Shown here: positions 1-7,237 of the stretch, piece by piece | Layout of the letters: every line of letters begins with the position of its first letter | How positions within the stretch are numbered: position 1 is the stretch's first letter | Assembly (NCBI GenBank): GCA_034190305.1 | Contig: JAXHSV010000097.1 | Location: forward strand, 1-11,010 | Reading direction: 5' to 3' | Source: JAUWNJ01 sp034190305 | GTDB taxonomy: Bacteria > Planctomycetota > Phycisphaerae > SM23-33 | DNA length: 11,010 nt | Program-made: the position numbers and the translations under genes | The notes under the pieces: generated by a model | Seen by the model: only the letters and a program-made list of their open reading frames with translations | Databases searched by the model: none | What the model was told of the DNA's origin: nothing

Positions 1-59
1 ACGAAAAGGCGTATATCAGTGCAGTTTCATTATGGGATTTTGAGCAGGAGAAAGCATCC

Positions 60-1577
60 ATGCCGTCGAACAGTGGATTCGATAACGACAAATACCTGAA
101 GGAGCAGACCGGCGCAATTCTGGAGCAGGTCGAGCGGTTTAATAACAAACTATACCTGGAGTTCGGCGGGAAACTGCTTTTCGACTATCACGCAGCCCGT
201 GTTCTTCCGGGGTTCGACCCGAACGTCAAGATGCACCTGCTGCGGAAACTGAAGGACAAGGCCGACATAATCCTGTGCATTCACGCCGGCGATATCGAGC
301 GGAGAAAAATCCGCGCCGATTTCGGCATAAGCTACGACAGCGACGCTCTTCGTCTGATCGACGACCTGCGGGAATGGGACATCGAAGTTAGAGCGGTGGT
401 TATCACCCGCTTCAACAATCAACCGGCCGCTCTGGTGTTTAAAAACAAACTCCAGCGTCGCAACGTAAGGGTCTATACGCACTCGGCGACCAGAGGGTAT
501 CCCGCCGACGTGGACCTCATCGTCAGCGACGAGGGTTACGGTGCGAACGAATATATCGAGACGCACAACCCGCTGGTGGTCGTTACCGGTCCAGGCCCCG
601 GAAGCGGAAAACTGGCGACCTGCCTGTCGCAACTCTATCACGATTACCAGAAAGGAAGAAAGAGCGGATACGCCAAGTTCGAGACTTTTCCCATCTGGAA
701 CCTGCCTCTGAAACATCCGGTCAACGTAGCGTACGAAGCGGCGACGGCCGACATAAGAGACTTCAACCTGATCGACCCGTTCCATTTGTCCGCCTATGGA
801 AAAACGGTGGTCAATTACAATCGCGACGTCGATGCGTTCCCCGTTCTGGCAAGGATTCTGGAGAGAATTACGGGCGCAGAATCGATTTACAAATCCCCCA
901 CGGACATGGGCGTCAACCGGGCCAGTTTCGCAATCACGGACGATGCGGTGGTAACCGAAGCGGCCAAACAGGAGGTTATCAGGCGATATTTCCGATACGA
1001 ATGTGAATATGCAATGGGCCTGTCCGACAGGGAAACGGTCGAAAGGGTCGAGGTGCTGATGAAGCAACTGGACGTCAGGTGCGAGGACAGGAAAGTAGTC
1101 GCCCCGGCCAGACAGGCTGCGATCGAGGCGCAGCAGCAGAACAGGGGAAACGAGGGCATCTTCTGCGGAGCGGCAATGGAACTGGCGGACGGAACCATCA
1201 TCACGGGCCGGAACTCTTCACTCATGCACGCAGCCAGCAGCCTGATCCTCAACGCCATCAAGAAACTGGCGGAAATGCCGGAGAAACTCCATCTTCTCTC
1301 GCCAAGCATTATCAAGTCCATCGCCGATTTCAAGGAGGACATCCTCAACAGGCGGTCCCTGAGCCTGGACCTGGAGGAGACGCTAATCGCCATCAGCATC
1401 GAAGCCGCCGCTCATCCAGCCGCTAAAATGGCGATGGAGAAATTGAAGGAAATCCGCGGCTGCGAGGTACACATGACCCACATCCCCACCCCCGGCGACG
1501 AGGCCGGCCTGCGAAGACTGGGAATCAACCTGACGGCAGAACCGAATTTTTCAACCACAAATCTGTTCGTAACGTGA
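60..1577 (+). CDS. DUF1846 (UPF0371) family protein
   Basis: A 505-residue protein that I recognise as the DUF1846/UPF0371 family, whose members are about 500 residues long; the biochemical role is not established to my knowledge. The opening (residues 7-50, with FDNDKYLKEQTGAILERV-like text and the segment LEFGGKLLFDYHAARVLPGF) is the family signature. A glycine-rich P-loop-like run GPGPGSGK lies at residues 177-184. It resembles a nucleotide-binding loop but does not fit the exact Walker A spacing. There is no signal peptide or membrane segment, so it is probably cytosolic. The start is ATG at 60 with AGGAG at 46-50, nine bases upstream. It stands alone: the next gene has its own promoter, and a hairpin lies between them. 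Family assignment is firm; any function such as nucleotide binding is inference. Confidence 0.93.
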   Translation: MPSNSGFDNDKYLKEQTGAILEQVERFNNKLYLEFGGKLLFDYHAARVLPGFDPNVKMHLLRKLKDKADIILCIHAGDIERRKIRADFGISYDSDALRLIDDLREWDIEVRAVVITRFNNQPAALVFKNKLQRRNVRVYTHSATRGYPADVDLIVSDEGYGANEYIETHNPLVVVTGPGPGSGKLATCLSQLYHDYQKGRKSGYAKFETFPIWNLPLKHPVNVAYEAATADIRDFNLIDPFHLSAYGKTVVNYNRDVDAFPVLARILERITGAESIYKSPTDMGVNRASFAITDDAVVTEAAKQEVIRRYFRYECEYAMGLSDRETVERVEVLMKQLDVRCEDRKVVAPARQAAIEAQQQNRGNEGIFCGAAMELADGTIITGRNSSLMHAASSLILNAIKKLAEMPEKLHLLSPSIIKSIADFKEDILNRRSLSLDLEETLIAISIEAAAHPAAKMAMEKLKEIRGCEVHMTHIPTPGDEAGLRRLGINLTAEPNFSTTNLFVT

Positions 1578-1585
1578 GAATCCGC

Positions 1586-1615
1586 AGGCACAAGGAAGAA
1601 TTTTACTTGGTGCCT
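1586..1615 (+). terminator. Hairpin after the DUF1846 gene, possible weak terminator
   Basis: AGGCACAAG (1586-1594) pairs with CTTGGTGCCT (1606-1615) with one bulged base and an 11-base AT-rich loop. It lies 8 bases after the TGA stop of the DUF1846 gene and just before the promoter of the toxin-antitoxin pair. No convincing T-tract follows, so intrinsic termination is uncertain. It may only mark the 3' end of the message. Confidence 0.3.
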
Positions 1616-1620
1616 CGTGA

Positions 1621-1649
1621 TTGATTTTCGGAATTCTTTATGGTATCAT
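1621..1649 (+). promoter_or_regulatory. Sigma-70-type promoter for the antitoxin-toxin pair
   Basis: TTGATT (1621-1626, -35-like) and TATCAT (1644-1649, -10-like, five of six consensus bases) are separated by exactly 17 bases. They lie about 35 bases upstream of the antitoxin start. Position and spacing fit independent transcription of the small gene pair. No experimental start is known. Confidence 0.5.
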
Positions 1650-1683
1650 TTCGTTATGGTAATCAGCAGGAATGGAGATCGAA

Positions 1684-1878
1684 ATGTCGGAAGTGCGAAC
1701 AGTTGAGATACCCGAGAGCGTTCTGGCCAGCGCCCAAACCCTGGACGAACTCGGCGACTGGCTGTCTGCTCATAATCCTAACTTTCTGGAGCAGATGAGG
1801 CGGATTCACGAAGCCGAAGACATTGCCGAAAAAGGCAAGGACTTGACGGAGATACTGAAGCAGTGGCCTATCGAGTGA
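1684..1878 (+). CDS. Small putative antitoxin upstream of a broken RelE/ParE-type toxin
   Basis: A short acidic protein of 64 residues, or 68 if the ATG at 1672 is used. I prefer ATG 1684 because GGAG at 1674-1677 sits six bases before it, while the purine stretch ahead of 1672 touches the start codon. I do not recognise a named antitoxin family. Size, acidity and position directly upstream of and overlapping a RelE/ParE-like frame fit the antitoxin slot of a type II toxin-antitoxin operon. The N-terminal half (EIPESVLASAQTLDELGDWL) would be a candidate fold or operator-binding part, and the C-terminal half (EDIAEKGKDLTEILKQWP) a toxin-binding tail; both are inference. The stop overlaps the toxin frame by 16 bases, typical of translational coupling. 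Confidence 0.6.
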   Translation: MSEVRTVEIPESVLASAQTLDELGDWLSAHNPNFLEQMRRIHEAEDIAEKGKDLTEILKQWPIE

Positions 1879-2138
1879 CAGTCTTACCGACAGCCGAGGC
1901 GGACCTGGAACAACTCGACGCTGCCGTTCGGCGAAAAGTTCTGCGCTGATTGGTCTGGCTTGGCGAAAATGCCTCGCAAATAATCCATCACCGTCTTGCG
2001 AATCTTCCTGATGATCTTGGGGGTCTATGCCGATTGCGGAGCGGAGATTATAGGATTCTCTATTGGATGTATCCGCCGAAGGAAAGCCTGAAGATATACC
2101 GCGTTCAACACCGGCGCGAGGTGTATCGCAAGTTGTAA
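1863..2138 (+). pseudogene. RelE/ParE-superfamily toxin interrupted by an in-frame TGA
   Basis: Reading from GTG at 1863 gives MAYRVTVLPTAEADLEQL, a typical RelE/ParE N-terminus, through AAVRRKVLR, then TGA at 1947-1949. The same frame continues as LVWLGENASQII and ends with LRSGDYRILYWM and YRVQHRREVYRKL, the characteristic C-terminal strands and HRREVY motif of this mRNA-interferase/gyrase-inhibitor superfamily. The whole frame is 91 codons plus stop, normal for the family, and apart from the single stop no frameshift is needed. The stop falls in the helix linker where homologues usually have a charged residue, so one C-to-T change of a CGA codon is a simple explanation. A TTG at 1950 could restart a 62-residue piece lacking the N-terminal helix. 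The toxin is probably inactive, unless this is a sequencing error. Confidence 0.75.
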
Positions 2139-2171
2139 AGGGTGGGTAATATCGTCACTCAGGCTTATGCC

Positions 2172-2990
2172 CTAACTTCTCACGTGCACGCCGTGGCTGC
2201 GGAGGTATTCTTTTACTTCGGCTATGGAATAGGTTCCGTAGTGGAAGATGGATGCAGCCAGTGCGGCATCGGCTTTGCCTTTGGTCAATACTGCCAGCAT
2301 GTCTTCAGGCCCGCCGGCGCCGCCTGAGGCGATTACAGGTATGGAGACCGCCTCGTTGACGGCGGCGTTCAGTTCGATGTCGTATCCGGCCGTGTGGCCG
2401 TCGGAGTCTATCGAGGTCAGCATGATTTCGCCGGCTCCGAGACTCTCGACCTGCCTGGACCACTGAATTACGTCGATTCCCGTCGGCGTCGTTCCGGCGT
2501 TGATGTACACCTCCCAACTTGGCGTCACAGGTGTTTTGGGTACCACAGGCGTCTCGCCTGGTAGTACGGGCGGGACGCCCGTACTACCAACTCGTTTGGC
2601 GTCGATGGCGACGACGACTGCCTGGTTTCCGAAGGCTTCGGCAACCTCGGTTATCAGCGGCTTGTTTTTCACAGCCGCTGTGTTGATGGAAATCTTCTCC
2701 GCTCCTGCGCTCAGCAGTCCGCGAGCATCATCTATTGTCGAGATGCCCCCGCCTATAGTGAACGGGATGAAAACCTCTTCAGCCACCCGCGCCGCCAGTT
2801 CGAGAATTGTCTTTCGGGCTTCGAGTGTGGCGGTGATGTCGAGAAAGACCAGTTCATCGGCTCCGGCGTCGCTGTATTGCTTGCCGCATTCGACCGGGTC
2901 TCCGGCATCACGCAGGTTCACAAACGACCGACCCTTGACCACCCGGCCGTTCTTTACATCTAGGCATGGTATAATTCGTTTAGCTAACAT
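2172..2990 (-). CDS. hisF: Imidazole glycerol phosphate synthase, cyclase subunit HisF
   Basis: HisF takes ammonia from HisH and converts PRFAR to imidazole glycerol phosphate and AICAR, in histidine synthesis with a link to purines. From ATG 2990 the protein is 272 residues. It starts MLAKRIIPCLDV and keeps both catalytic aspartates, D11 and D130 (in VVVAIDAKR), plus FTIGGGI (77-83), LTSIDSDG (191-198), IASGGAGG (220-227) and ALAASIFHYG (243-252). An upstream GTG at 3029 would add 13 residues coded by the spacer repeat, so I reject it. No clear ribosome-binding site precedes 2990. The protein is about 20 residues longer than usual because residues V134-S158 are an in-frame palindromic insertion (listed separately) in the hairpin after beta-strand 5. 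The rest is colinear with the family, so it is likely functional. It is separated from hisH by the GxxExxY gene. Confidence 0.97.
   Translation of the reverse strand: MLAKRIIPCLDVKNGRVVKGRSFVNLRDAGDPVECGKQYSDAGADELVFLDITATLEARKTILELAARVAEEVFIPFTIGGGISTIDDARGLLSAGAEKISINTAAVKNKPLITEVAEAFGNQAVVVAIDAKRVGSTGVPPVLPGETPVVPKTPVTPSWEVYINAGTTPTGIDVIQWSRQVESLGAGEIMLTSIDSDGHTAGYDIELNAAVNEAVSIPVIASGGAGGPEDMLAVLTKGKADAALAASIFHYGTYSIAEVKEYLRSHGVHVRS
2517..2591 (-). repeat. In-frame protein-coding palindromic element inside hisF
   Basis: A 75-base (25-codon) insertion relative to typical HisF proteins. It contains perfect 14-base inverted arms, TGGTAGTACGGGCG at 2559-2572 and its complement at 2576-2589, around a three-base loop. 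A second, smaller stem, CAGGCG/CGCCTG, is at 2546-2551 and 2555-2560. It encodes a Pro/Val/Gly-rich, probably disordered loop containing GVPPVLPGETPVVPKTPV, bounded by R133 and W159. Length divisible by three and absence of stops keep the cyclase frame open. This resembles Rickettsia palindromic elements, which insert in-frame into proteins. I believe similar GETPV-type peptides recur in some planctomycete proteomes, but that is memory and unverified. Confidence 0.8.
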
Positions 2991-3005
2991 GACAGAACAG
3001 ATTTT

Positions 3006-3038
3006 AACCACAAAGGGCACAAAGAACACAAAGAACAG
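3006..3038 (+). repeat. 9-mer degenerate repeat, left copy next to the GxxExxY gene
   Basis: Three tandem 9-mers follow the pattern NRCACAAAG, with C in place of the R in the first: ACCACAAAG (3007-3015), GGCACAAAG (3016-3024) and AACACAAAG (3025-3033), plus a partial AACAG. It lies 16 bases upstream of the hisF ATG on the minus strand. It is an inverted copy of the array at 3519-3537 and related to the pair at 5864-5943. With the latter it also shares a preceding AACAGATT (2996-3003 and 5855-5862). Confidence 0.85.
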
Positions 3039-3084
3039 ATTTATTTGTCAGAAACAGCAAAAAATATGTTTCTTGTATATTGCT

Positions 3085-3498
3085 CTAATAAACGATGCGT
3101 TTGATTCCCTTCTTGAGAAGATTGCAGCGAAAATTAATCAGTAAACCTAATCTATAACCGGTAGTTCGGAGGTAACTGATCAGTTGTGCCTCGTGGATTG
3201 GAAGTATGGAGTCAACGGTTTTCAATTCAACTATGACTCCGGGCTCGACCAGAAGGTCGAGTCGTTGGCCTTCAATTCGCAAATCCTTGTAGAGCAGTGC
3301 AATCGGCACTTGTTGATGTACAGTTAATCCCATCAGCCGCATCTCATGCACAAGCGCCTTTTCATACACGCTTTCGAGAAAGCCCGGGGCGAGATGACGG
3401 TGCACCTCGATAGCGGCTCCTATAATTTCGTTACTGGCCTTGTCCACCTCCGGTGGGATGGAGTTACGCGAAAGCGATTTATCGGACGGACAACGCAC
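3085..3498 (-). CDS. GxxExxY family protein, PD-(D/E)XK nuclease-like
   Basis: From GTG 3498 this is 137 residues, normal for the GxxExxY family. The naming motif is G39-F-L-E42-S-V-Y45, preceded by the conserved IIGAAIEVHRHLAPG (25-39). D81 in QRLDLLV, followed by E91-L-K93 in VIVELKT, forms the D...ExK signature of the PD-(D/E)XK superfamily, and the C-terminus LLINF...LKKGIKRIVY is also typical. All candidate catalytic residues are present. The exact start is unsure: GTG 3498 lies just inside the flanking repeat, and an internal GTG at codon 18 would still leave the whole conserved part. It reads with hisH, 38 bases downstream of its stop, so it may be co-transcribed by chance of insertion. 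Biological role is unknown; a link to DNA cleavage or repeat maintenance is speculation. Confidence 0.9.
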   Translation of the reverse strand: MRCPSDKSLSRNSIPPEVDKASNEIIGAAIEVHRHLAPGFLESVYEKALVHEMRLMGLTVHQQVPIALLYKDLRIEGQRLDLLVEPGVIVELKTVDSILPIHEAQLISYLRTTGYRLGLLINFRCNLLKKGIKRIVY

Positions 3499-3518
3499 AA
3501 TTAAATTTCAATTCCTTT

Positions 3519-3537
3519 CTTTGTGTCCTTTGTGGTT
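3519..3537 (-). repeat. 9-mer degenerate repeat, right copy at the hisH stop
   Basis: On the minus strand two 9-mers, ACCACAAAG (3536-3528) and GACACAAAG (3527-3519), start immediately at the TGA stop of hisH (3539-3537). This is the inverted partner of 3006-3038. The array at 5924-5943 abuts the carA stop in the same way, so two independent copies begin right at a stop codon. Confidence 0.85.
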
Positions 3538-4148
3538 CACTTTGTTTGGCATAACCTGTAGAAATTTTTCAACATCTCCAATCCTTCCGGCCCGGAGCGT
3601 TCGGGGTGGAACTGCGTACCGAAAACGTTATCTTTCCGGACGACCGAGGCAAATGTCTTTCCGTAATCGGTCAAACCTATAACGGCGGCGGGCTCGTCAG
3701 GGGCCACGTAATATGAATGGGCGAAGTAGAAGAAGGCTTCGTCTTTAACGCCGATCAGCAGCGGCGAGGGATTTTGCTGTCTGACTTCGTTCCATCCCAT
3801 GTGCGGGATTTTGAGCGACTCGGTGAATCGTTTGACTTTACCGGGGATAATTCCCAGCCCCTCGTGCCGGCCATGCTCTTCGCTCTCGCTGAAGAGCAAT
3901 TGCATCCCCAGGCAGATACCCAGCAGCGGCTTTCCGTTACGCACGGATTCCAGCACAACCTCGGCCAGGCCGAGTTTGCGCAGGTTCTCCATCGCCCGCC
4001 AGAATGCGCCCACGCCGGGCAGTATTACGCCGTCGGCGGCGGAAGCCTCGCCGGCATCGGAAGTTATCGTCGATTCGGCGCCGATCCGTCGCAAGGCGCA
4101 CTGAACGCTTCGAAGGTTGCCGAGTCCGTAATCTATAATAACAATCAT
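3537..4148 (-). CDS. hisH: Imidazole glycerol phosphate synthase, glutaminase subunit HisH
   Basis: HisH hydrolyses glutamine and channels ammonia to HisF in the IGP synthase heterodimer. The 203-residue length is normal. The class I amidotransferase triad is intact: C79 in GICLGMQLLF, with H181 and E183 in FHPERSG. The oxyanion segment PGVG is at 44-47, and the N-terminus IVIIDYGLGNLRSV is typical. KIPHMGWNEV (113-122) is the conserved HisH signature. The start is ATG 4148; no strong ribosome-binding site is visible because the upstream region is occupied by a TAGGG heptamer array. Its partner hisF follows on the same strand but is separated by the GxxExxY cassette. Assignment is secure. Confidence 0.97.
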   Translation of the reverse strand: MIVIIDYGLGNLRSVQCALRRIGAESTITSDAGEASAADGVILPGVGAFWRAMENLRKLGLAEVVLESVRNGKPLLGICLGMQLLFSESEEHGRHEGLGIIPGKVKRFTESLKIPHMGWNEVRQQNPSPLLIGVKDEAFFYFAHSYYVAPDEPAAVIGLTDYGKTFASVVRKDNVFGTQFHPERSGPEGLEMLKNFYRLCQTK

Positions 4149-4156
4149 TTCATCAC

Positions 4157-4267
4157 TAGGGTGTAGGGTATAGGGAGTAGGGCGTAGGGAAAAATTGAAA
4201 ATAATCGGTAATTATTAAACACTGAACCGTTTCTCCCTATACCCTGCTCCCTACGCCCTATGCCCTT
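4157..4267. repeat. Inverted pair of TAGGG heptamer arrays between guaA and hisH
   Basis: Five tandem heptamers at 4157-4191 read TAGGGTG, TAGGGTA, TAGGGAG, TAGGGCG, TAGGGAA. The inverse array at 4233-4267 reads CTCCCTA, TACCCTG, CTCCCTA, CGCCCTA, TGCCCTT. Both are exactly 35 bases and flank a 41-base AT-rich loop. The GGG cores pair with CCC cores in register, with the third unit fully complementary, so a long imperfect hairpin can form in the guaA-hisH transcript. The pair fills most of the 122-base spacer. It could act as a terminator, a processing or stability element, or be a neutral repeat. Confidence 0.85.
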
Positions 4268-4270
4268 CCT

Positions 4271-5833
<1,563 letters not shown>

Positions 5834-5863
5834 GTCGATGCCTCTACGAGCGAAAACAGATTG

Positions 5864-5943
5864 AACCACAAAGAACACAAAGGACACGAAGAGAGAAAAA
5901 TAATTTCTTTGTTCTTTTATGTCCCTTTGTGTTCTTTGTGGTT
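5864..5943. repeat. Inverted 9-mer repeat pair (80-bp hairpin) between carA and guaA
   Basis: The left array has three 9-mers, ACCACAAAG, AACACAAAG and GACACGAAG (5865-5891). The right array is its inverse. The outer 20 bases AACCACAAAGAACACAAAGG (5864-5883) are perfectly complementary to 5924-5943, with partial pairing further in and an AT-rich loop. The outer right end touches the TAA stop of carA (5946-5944). The left end lies 30 bases before the guaA ATG. It looks like an empty form of the element around the GxxExxY gene. Confidence 0.88.
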
Positions 5944-7083
5944 TTATTTTATTTTTCTTATTTCATCGACAAATCTGTCGAACAGGTACTGCGCATCATG
6001 CGGGCCCGGGCAGGCTTCGGGGTGGTATTGCACCGAGAATATCGGCAGGTGCTTGTGCCGCAGGCCTTCGAGCGTCTGGTCGTTCAGGTTTATGTGTGTA
6101 ATTTCCACCTCACTGGTCGCCAAAGAGTCGATATCGACGCAGAAACCGTGATTTTGTACGGTAATCGCCACCTCACCTGTCGGCAGGTCTTTTACCGGGT
6201 GGTTTGCCCCGTGGTGGCCGAACTTGAGTTTGTAAGTTTTTCCTCCCAGCGCCAGTGCGAGAATCTGCTGGCCAAGGCAGATGCCGAATATCGGCAGGGG
6301 CGTTTTTCGAGGCGGATTTTCAATCAGCGTCCGGACGGTTTTGATGACGCCGAGAACCGGTTCCGGATCGCCGGGCCCGTTGGACAGCATCAGCCCGTCG
6401 GGATTCATCTGTGCTATTTGTTCTGCGTCGGTCGATGCCGGAACGACCATTACCTCGCATCCCGCCGATTTCAACCGGCGCAGAATTCCGTACTTTACGC
6501 CGCAGTCGAGCACCACTACGCGCAATGCCGACTCTGACTCGCCGTTTTGTTCCCAGCGATAGGGCTTTTCACAGGTAACGGTCTCGACCAGGTTTCTGCC
6601 TTCCAGCGACGGCGAGGCATTGGCCTTGGCGAGAAGCGAATCGGCGTCGAGGTCCTCGGTGCTCATCACAGCCCTCATCGCCCCAGCCGTTCGCAGGCGC
6701 TTGGTCAGTTCCCGTGTGTCAATACCCTCGATTCCCAACACGCCGTGGTCGCGCAGGTAAGAGTCCAGGTCGGTCTCTGAGCGGAAGTTGCTCGTGATTC
6801 GCGACAATTCCTTTACGACGAATCCTTCCAGCCAGAGGCCTCGGCTTTCGGCATCGGCGGCGTTGACGCCGTAGTTGCCTATGAGCGGATACGTCATTGC
6901 CACGATCTGCCCGCGATATGACGGGTCGGTCAACACCTCCTGGTATCCGGTCATTGAGGTGTTGAAGACCACTTCGCCGGCGCGTTCGCCGGGCGCACCG
7001 AAGGATGTGCCTGTAAATACAGTTCCGTCTTCCATAACCAGCATTGCCGGTCGATCGGTCCGGGTTTTCGTCCGCTCTGTCAT
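5944..7083 (-). CDS. carA: Carbamoyl-phosphate synthase small subunit
   Basis: CarA supplies glutamine-derived ammonia to the large subunit CarB, making carbamoyl phosphate for pyrimidines and arginine. From ATG 7083 it is 379 residues, normal. The N-terminal domain shows LVMEDGTVFTGTSFG (15-29), NTSMTGYQEVLTDPSY (41-56) and IEGIDTRELT (118-127). The amidotransferase domain has nucleophile C269 in GICLGQQ, with H354 and E356 in QYHPEACPGP, matching E. coli numbering almost exactly. Upstream GAGG and a divergent promoter region support ATG 7083 over the longer 7140 reading; a start at codon 14 is also possible. carB is not in the window. It is the first gene of the minus-strand run. Confidence 0.97.
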   Translation of the reverse strand: MTERTKTRTDRPAMLVMEDGTVFTGTSFGAPGERAGEVVFNTSMTGYQEVLTDPSYRGQIVAMTYPLIGNYGVNAADAESRGLWLEGFVVKELSRITSNFRSETDLDSYLRDHGVLGIEGIDTRELTKRLRTAGAMRAVMSTEDLDADSLLAKANASPSLEGRNLVETVTCEKPYRWEQNGESESALRVVVLDCGVKYGILRRLKSAGCEVMVVPASTDAEQIAQMNPDGLMLSNGPGDPEPVLGVIKTVRTLIENPPRKTPLPIFGICLGQQILALALGGKTYKLKFGHHGANHPVKDLPTGEVAITVQNHGFCVDIDSLATSEVEITHINLNDQTLEGLRHKHLPIFSVQYHPEACPGPHDAQYLFDRFVDEIRKIK

Positions 7084-7111
7084 TATAGATAGCCTCGTTG
7101 TCGGAGGCGAA

Positions 7112-7140
7112 AGTTTAGTGCCTTTTTCGCCCCGGGACAA
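7112..7140 (-). promoter_or_regulatory. Possible sigma-70-type promoter for carA
   Basis: On the minus strand TTGTCC (7140-7135) and TAAACT (7117-7112) are 17 bases apart, with four of six consensus bases each. They lie about 30 bases upstream of the carA ATG, within the divergent spacer that has no repeats. The match is modest. Confidence 0.33.
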
Positions 7141-7167
7141 TTATTTGAGAATAATTTTTAAGAGAAC

Positions 7168-7197
7168 TTGATTTATCCGGTAGTATAGTGTCATAAT
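7168..7197 (+). promoter_or_regulatory. Possible sigma-70-type promoter for the zinc-ribbon/rnhA/dnaG group
   Basis: TTGATT (7168-7173) and CATAAT (7192-7197, five of six consensus bases) are separated by 18 bases in an AT-rich stretch. They end about 40 bases before the ATG at 7238, whose ribosome-binding site AAGAGGA is at 7224-7230. This is the only repeat-free intergenic stretch in the 2.1-8.9 kb part. Confidence 0.45.
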
Positions 7198-7237
7198 AGA
7201 TAATTTGATTGAATTAATAAGTAAAGAGGAGCGGTGA

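Larger units (their letters stand above)
3006..3537. mobile_element. Candidate cassette: GxxExxY gene bounded by inverted 9-mer repeats
   Basis: The outer edges are the inverted sequences AACCACAAAGGGCACAAAG (from 3006 inward) and AACCACAAAGGACACAAAG (from 3537 inward), which differ at one base. They enclose only the GxxExxY gene and short AT-rich flanks. The unit splits hisH from hisF, which are commonly adjacent or close. The enclosed DNA looks visibly less GC-rich than its neighbours. An 80-bp version with the same ends but no gene lies between carA and guaA. No target-site duplication and no transposase are visible, so mobility is inference. If mobile, it would need a trans-acting enzyme or use the encoded nuclease-like protein. 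Confidence 0.35.

Noticed and set aside
150..1067. Long minus-strand open frame (305 codons) opposite the DUF1846 gene
   Set aside because: It lies fully antisense to a clear family protein, has no recognisable domain and no ribosome-binding site; long antisense frames are expected in GC-rich coding DNA.
1947..1949. TGA in the toxin read as selenocysteine or tryptophan
   Set aside because: TGA ends the DUF1846 gene, the antitoxin, hisH and the zinc-ribbon gene, so it is a stop here. RelE/ParE toxins are not selenoproteins and no obvious hairpin follows directly.
2559..2589. Intrinsic terminator within hisF
   Set aside because: The strong palindrome lacks a T-tract on either strand and the coding frame continues through it with all downstream HisF motifs; it is better explained as an in-frame insertion element.
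2500..3144. Plus-strand open frame (214 codons) across hisF and its upstream repeat
   Set aside because: Shadow of hisF with low-complexity Ser/Thr/Ala-rich translation and no family signal.
4157..4267. CRISPR array or telomere-like tract
   Set aside because: The units are contiguous heptamers with no spacers, and the tract is short, internal and inverted, so neither reading fits.
5929..6537. Plus-strand open frame (202 codons) opposite carA
   Set aside because: Antisense to carA, begins inside the 9-mer repeat, and shows no domain.
7083..7140. Longer carA start at 7140
   Set aside because: The extra residues do not resemble CarA and would overlap the likely carA promoter; ATG 7083 has GAGG upstream and gives a normal length.
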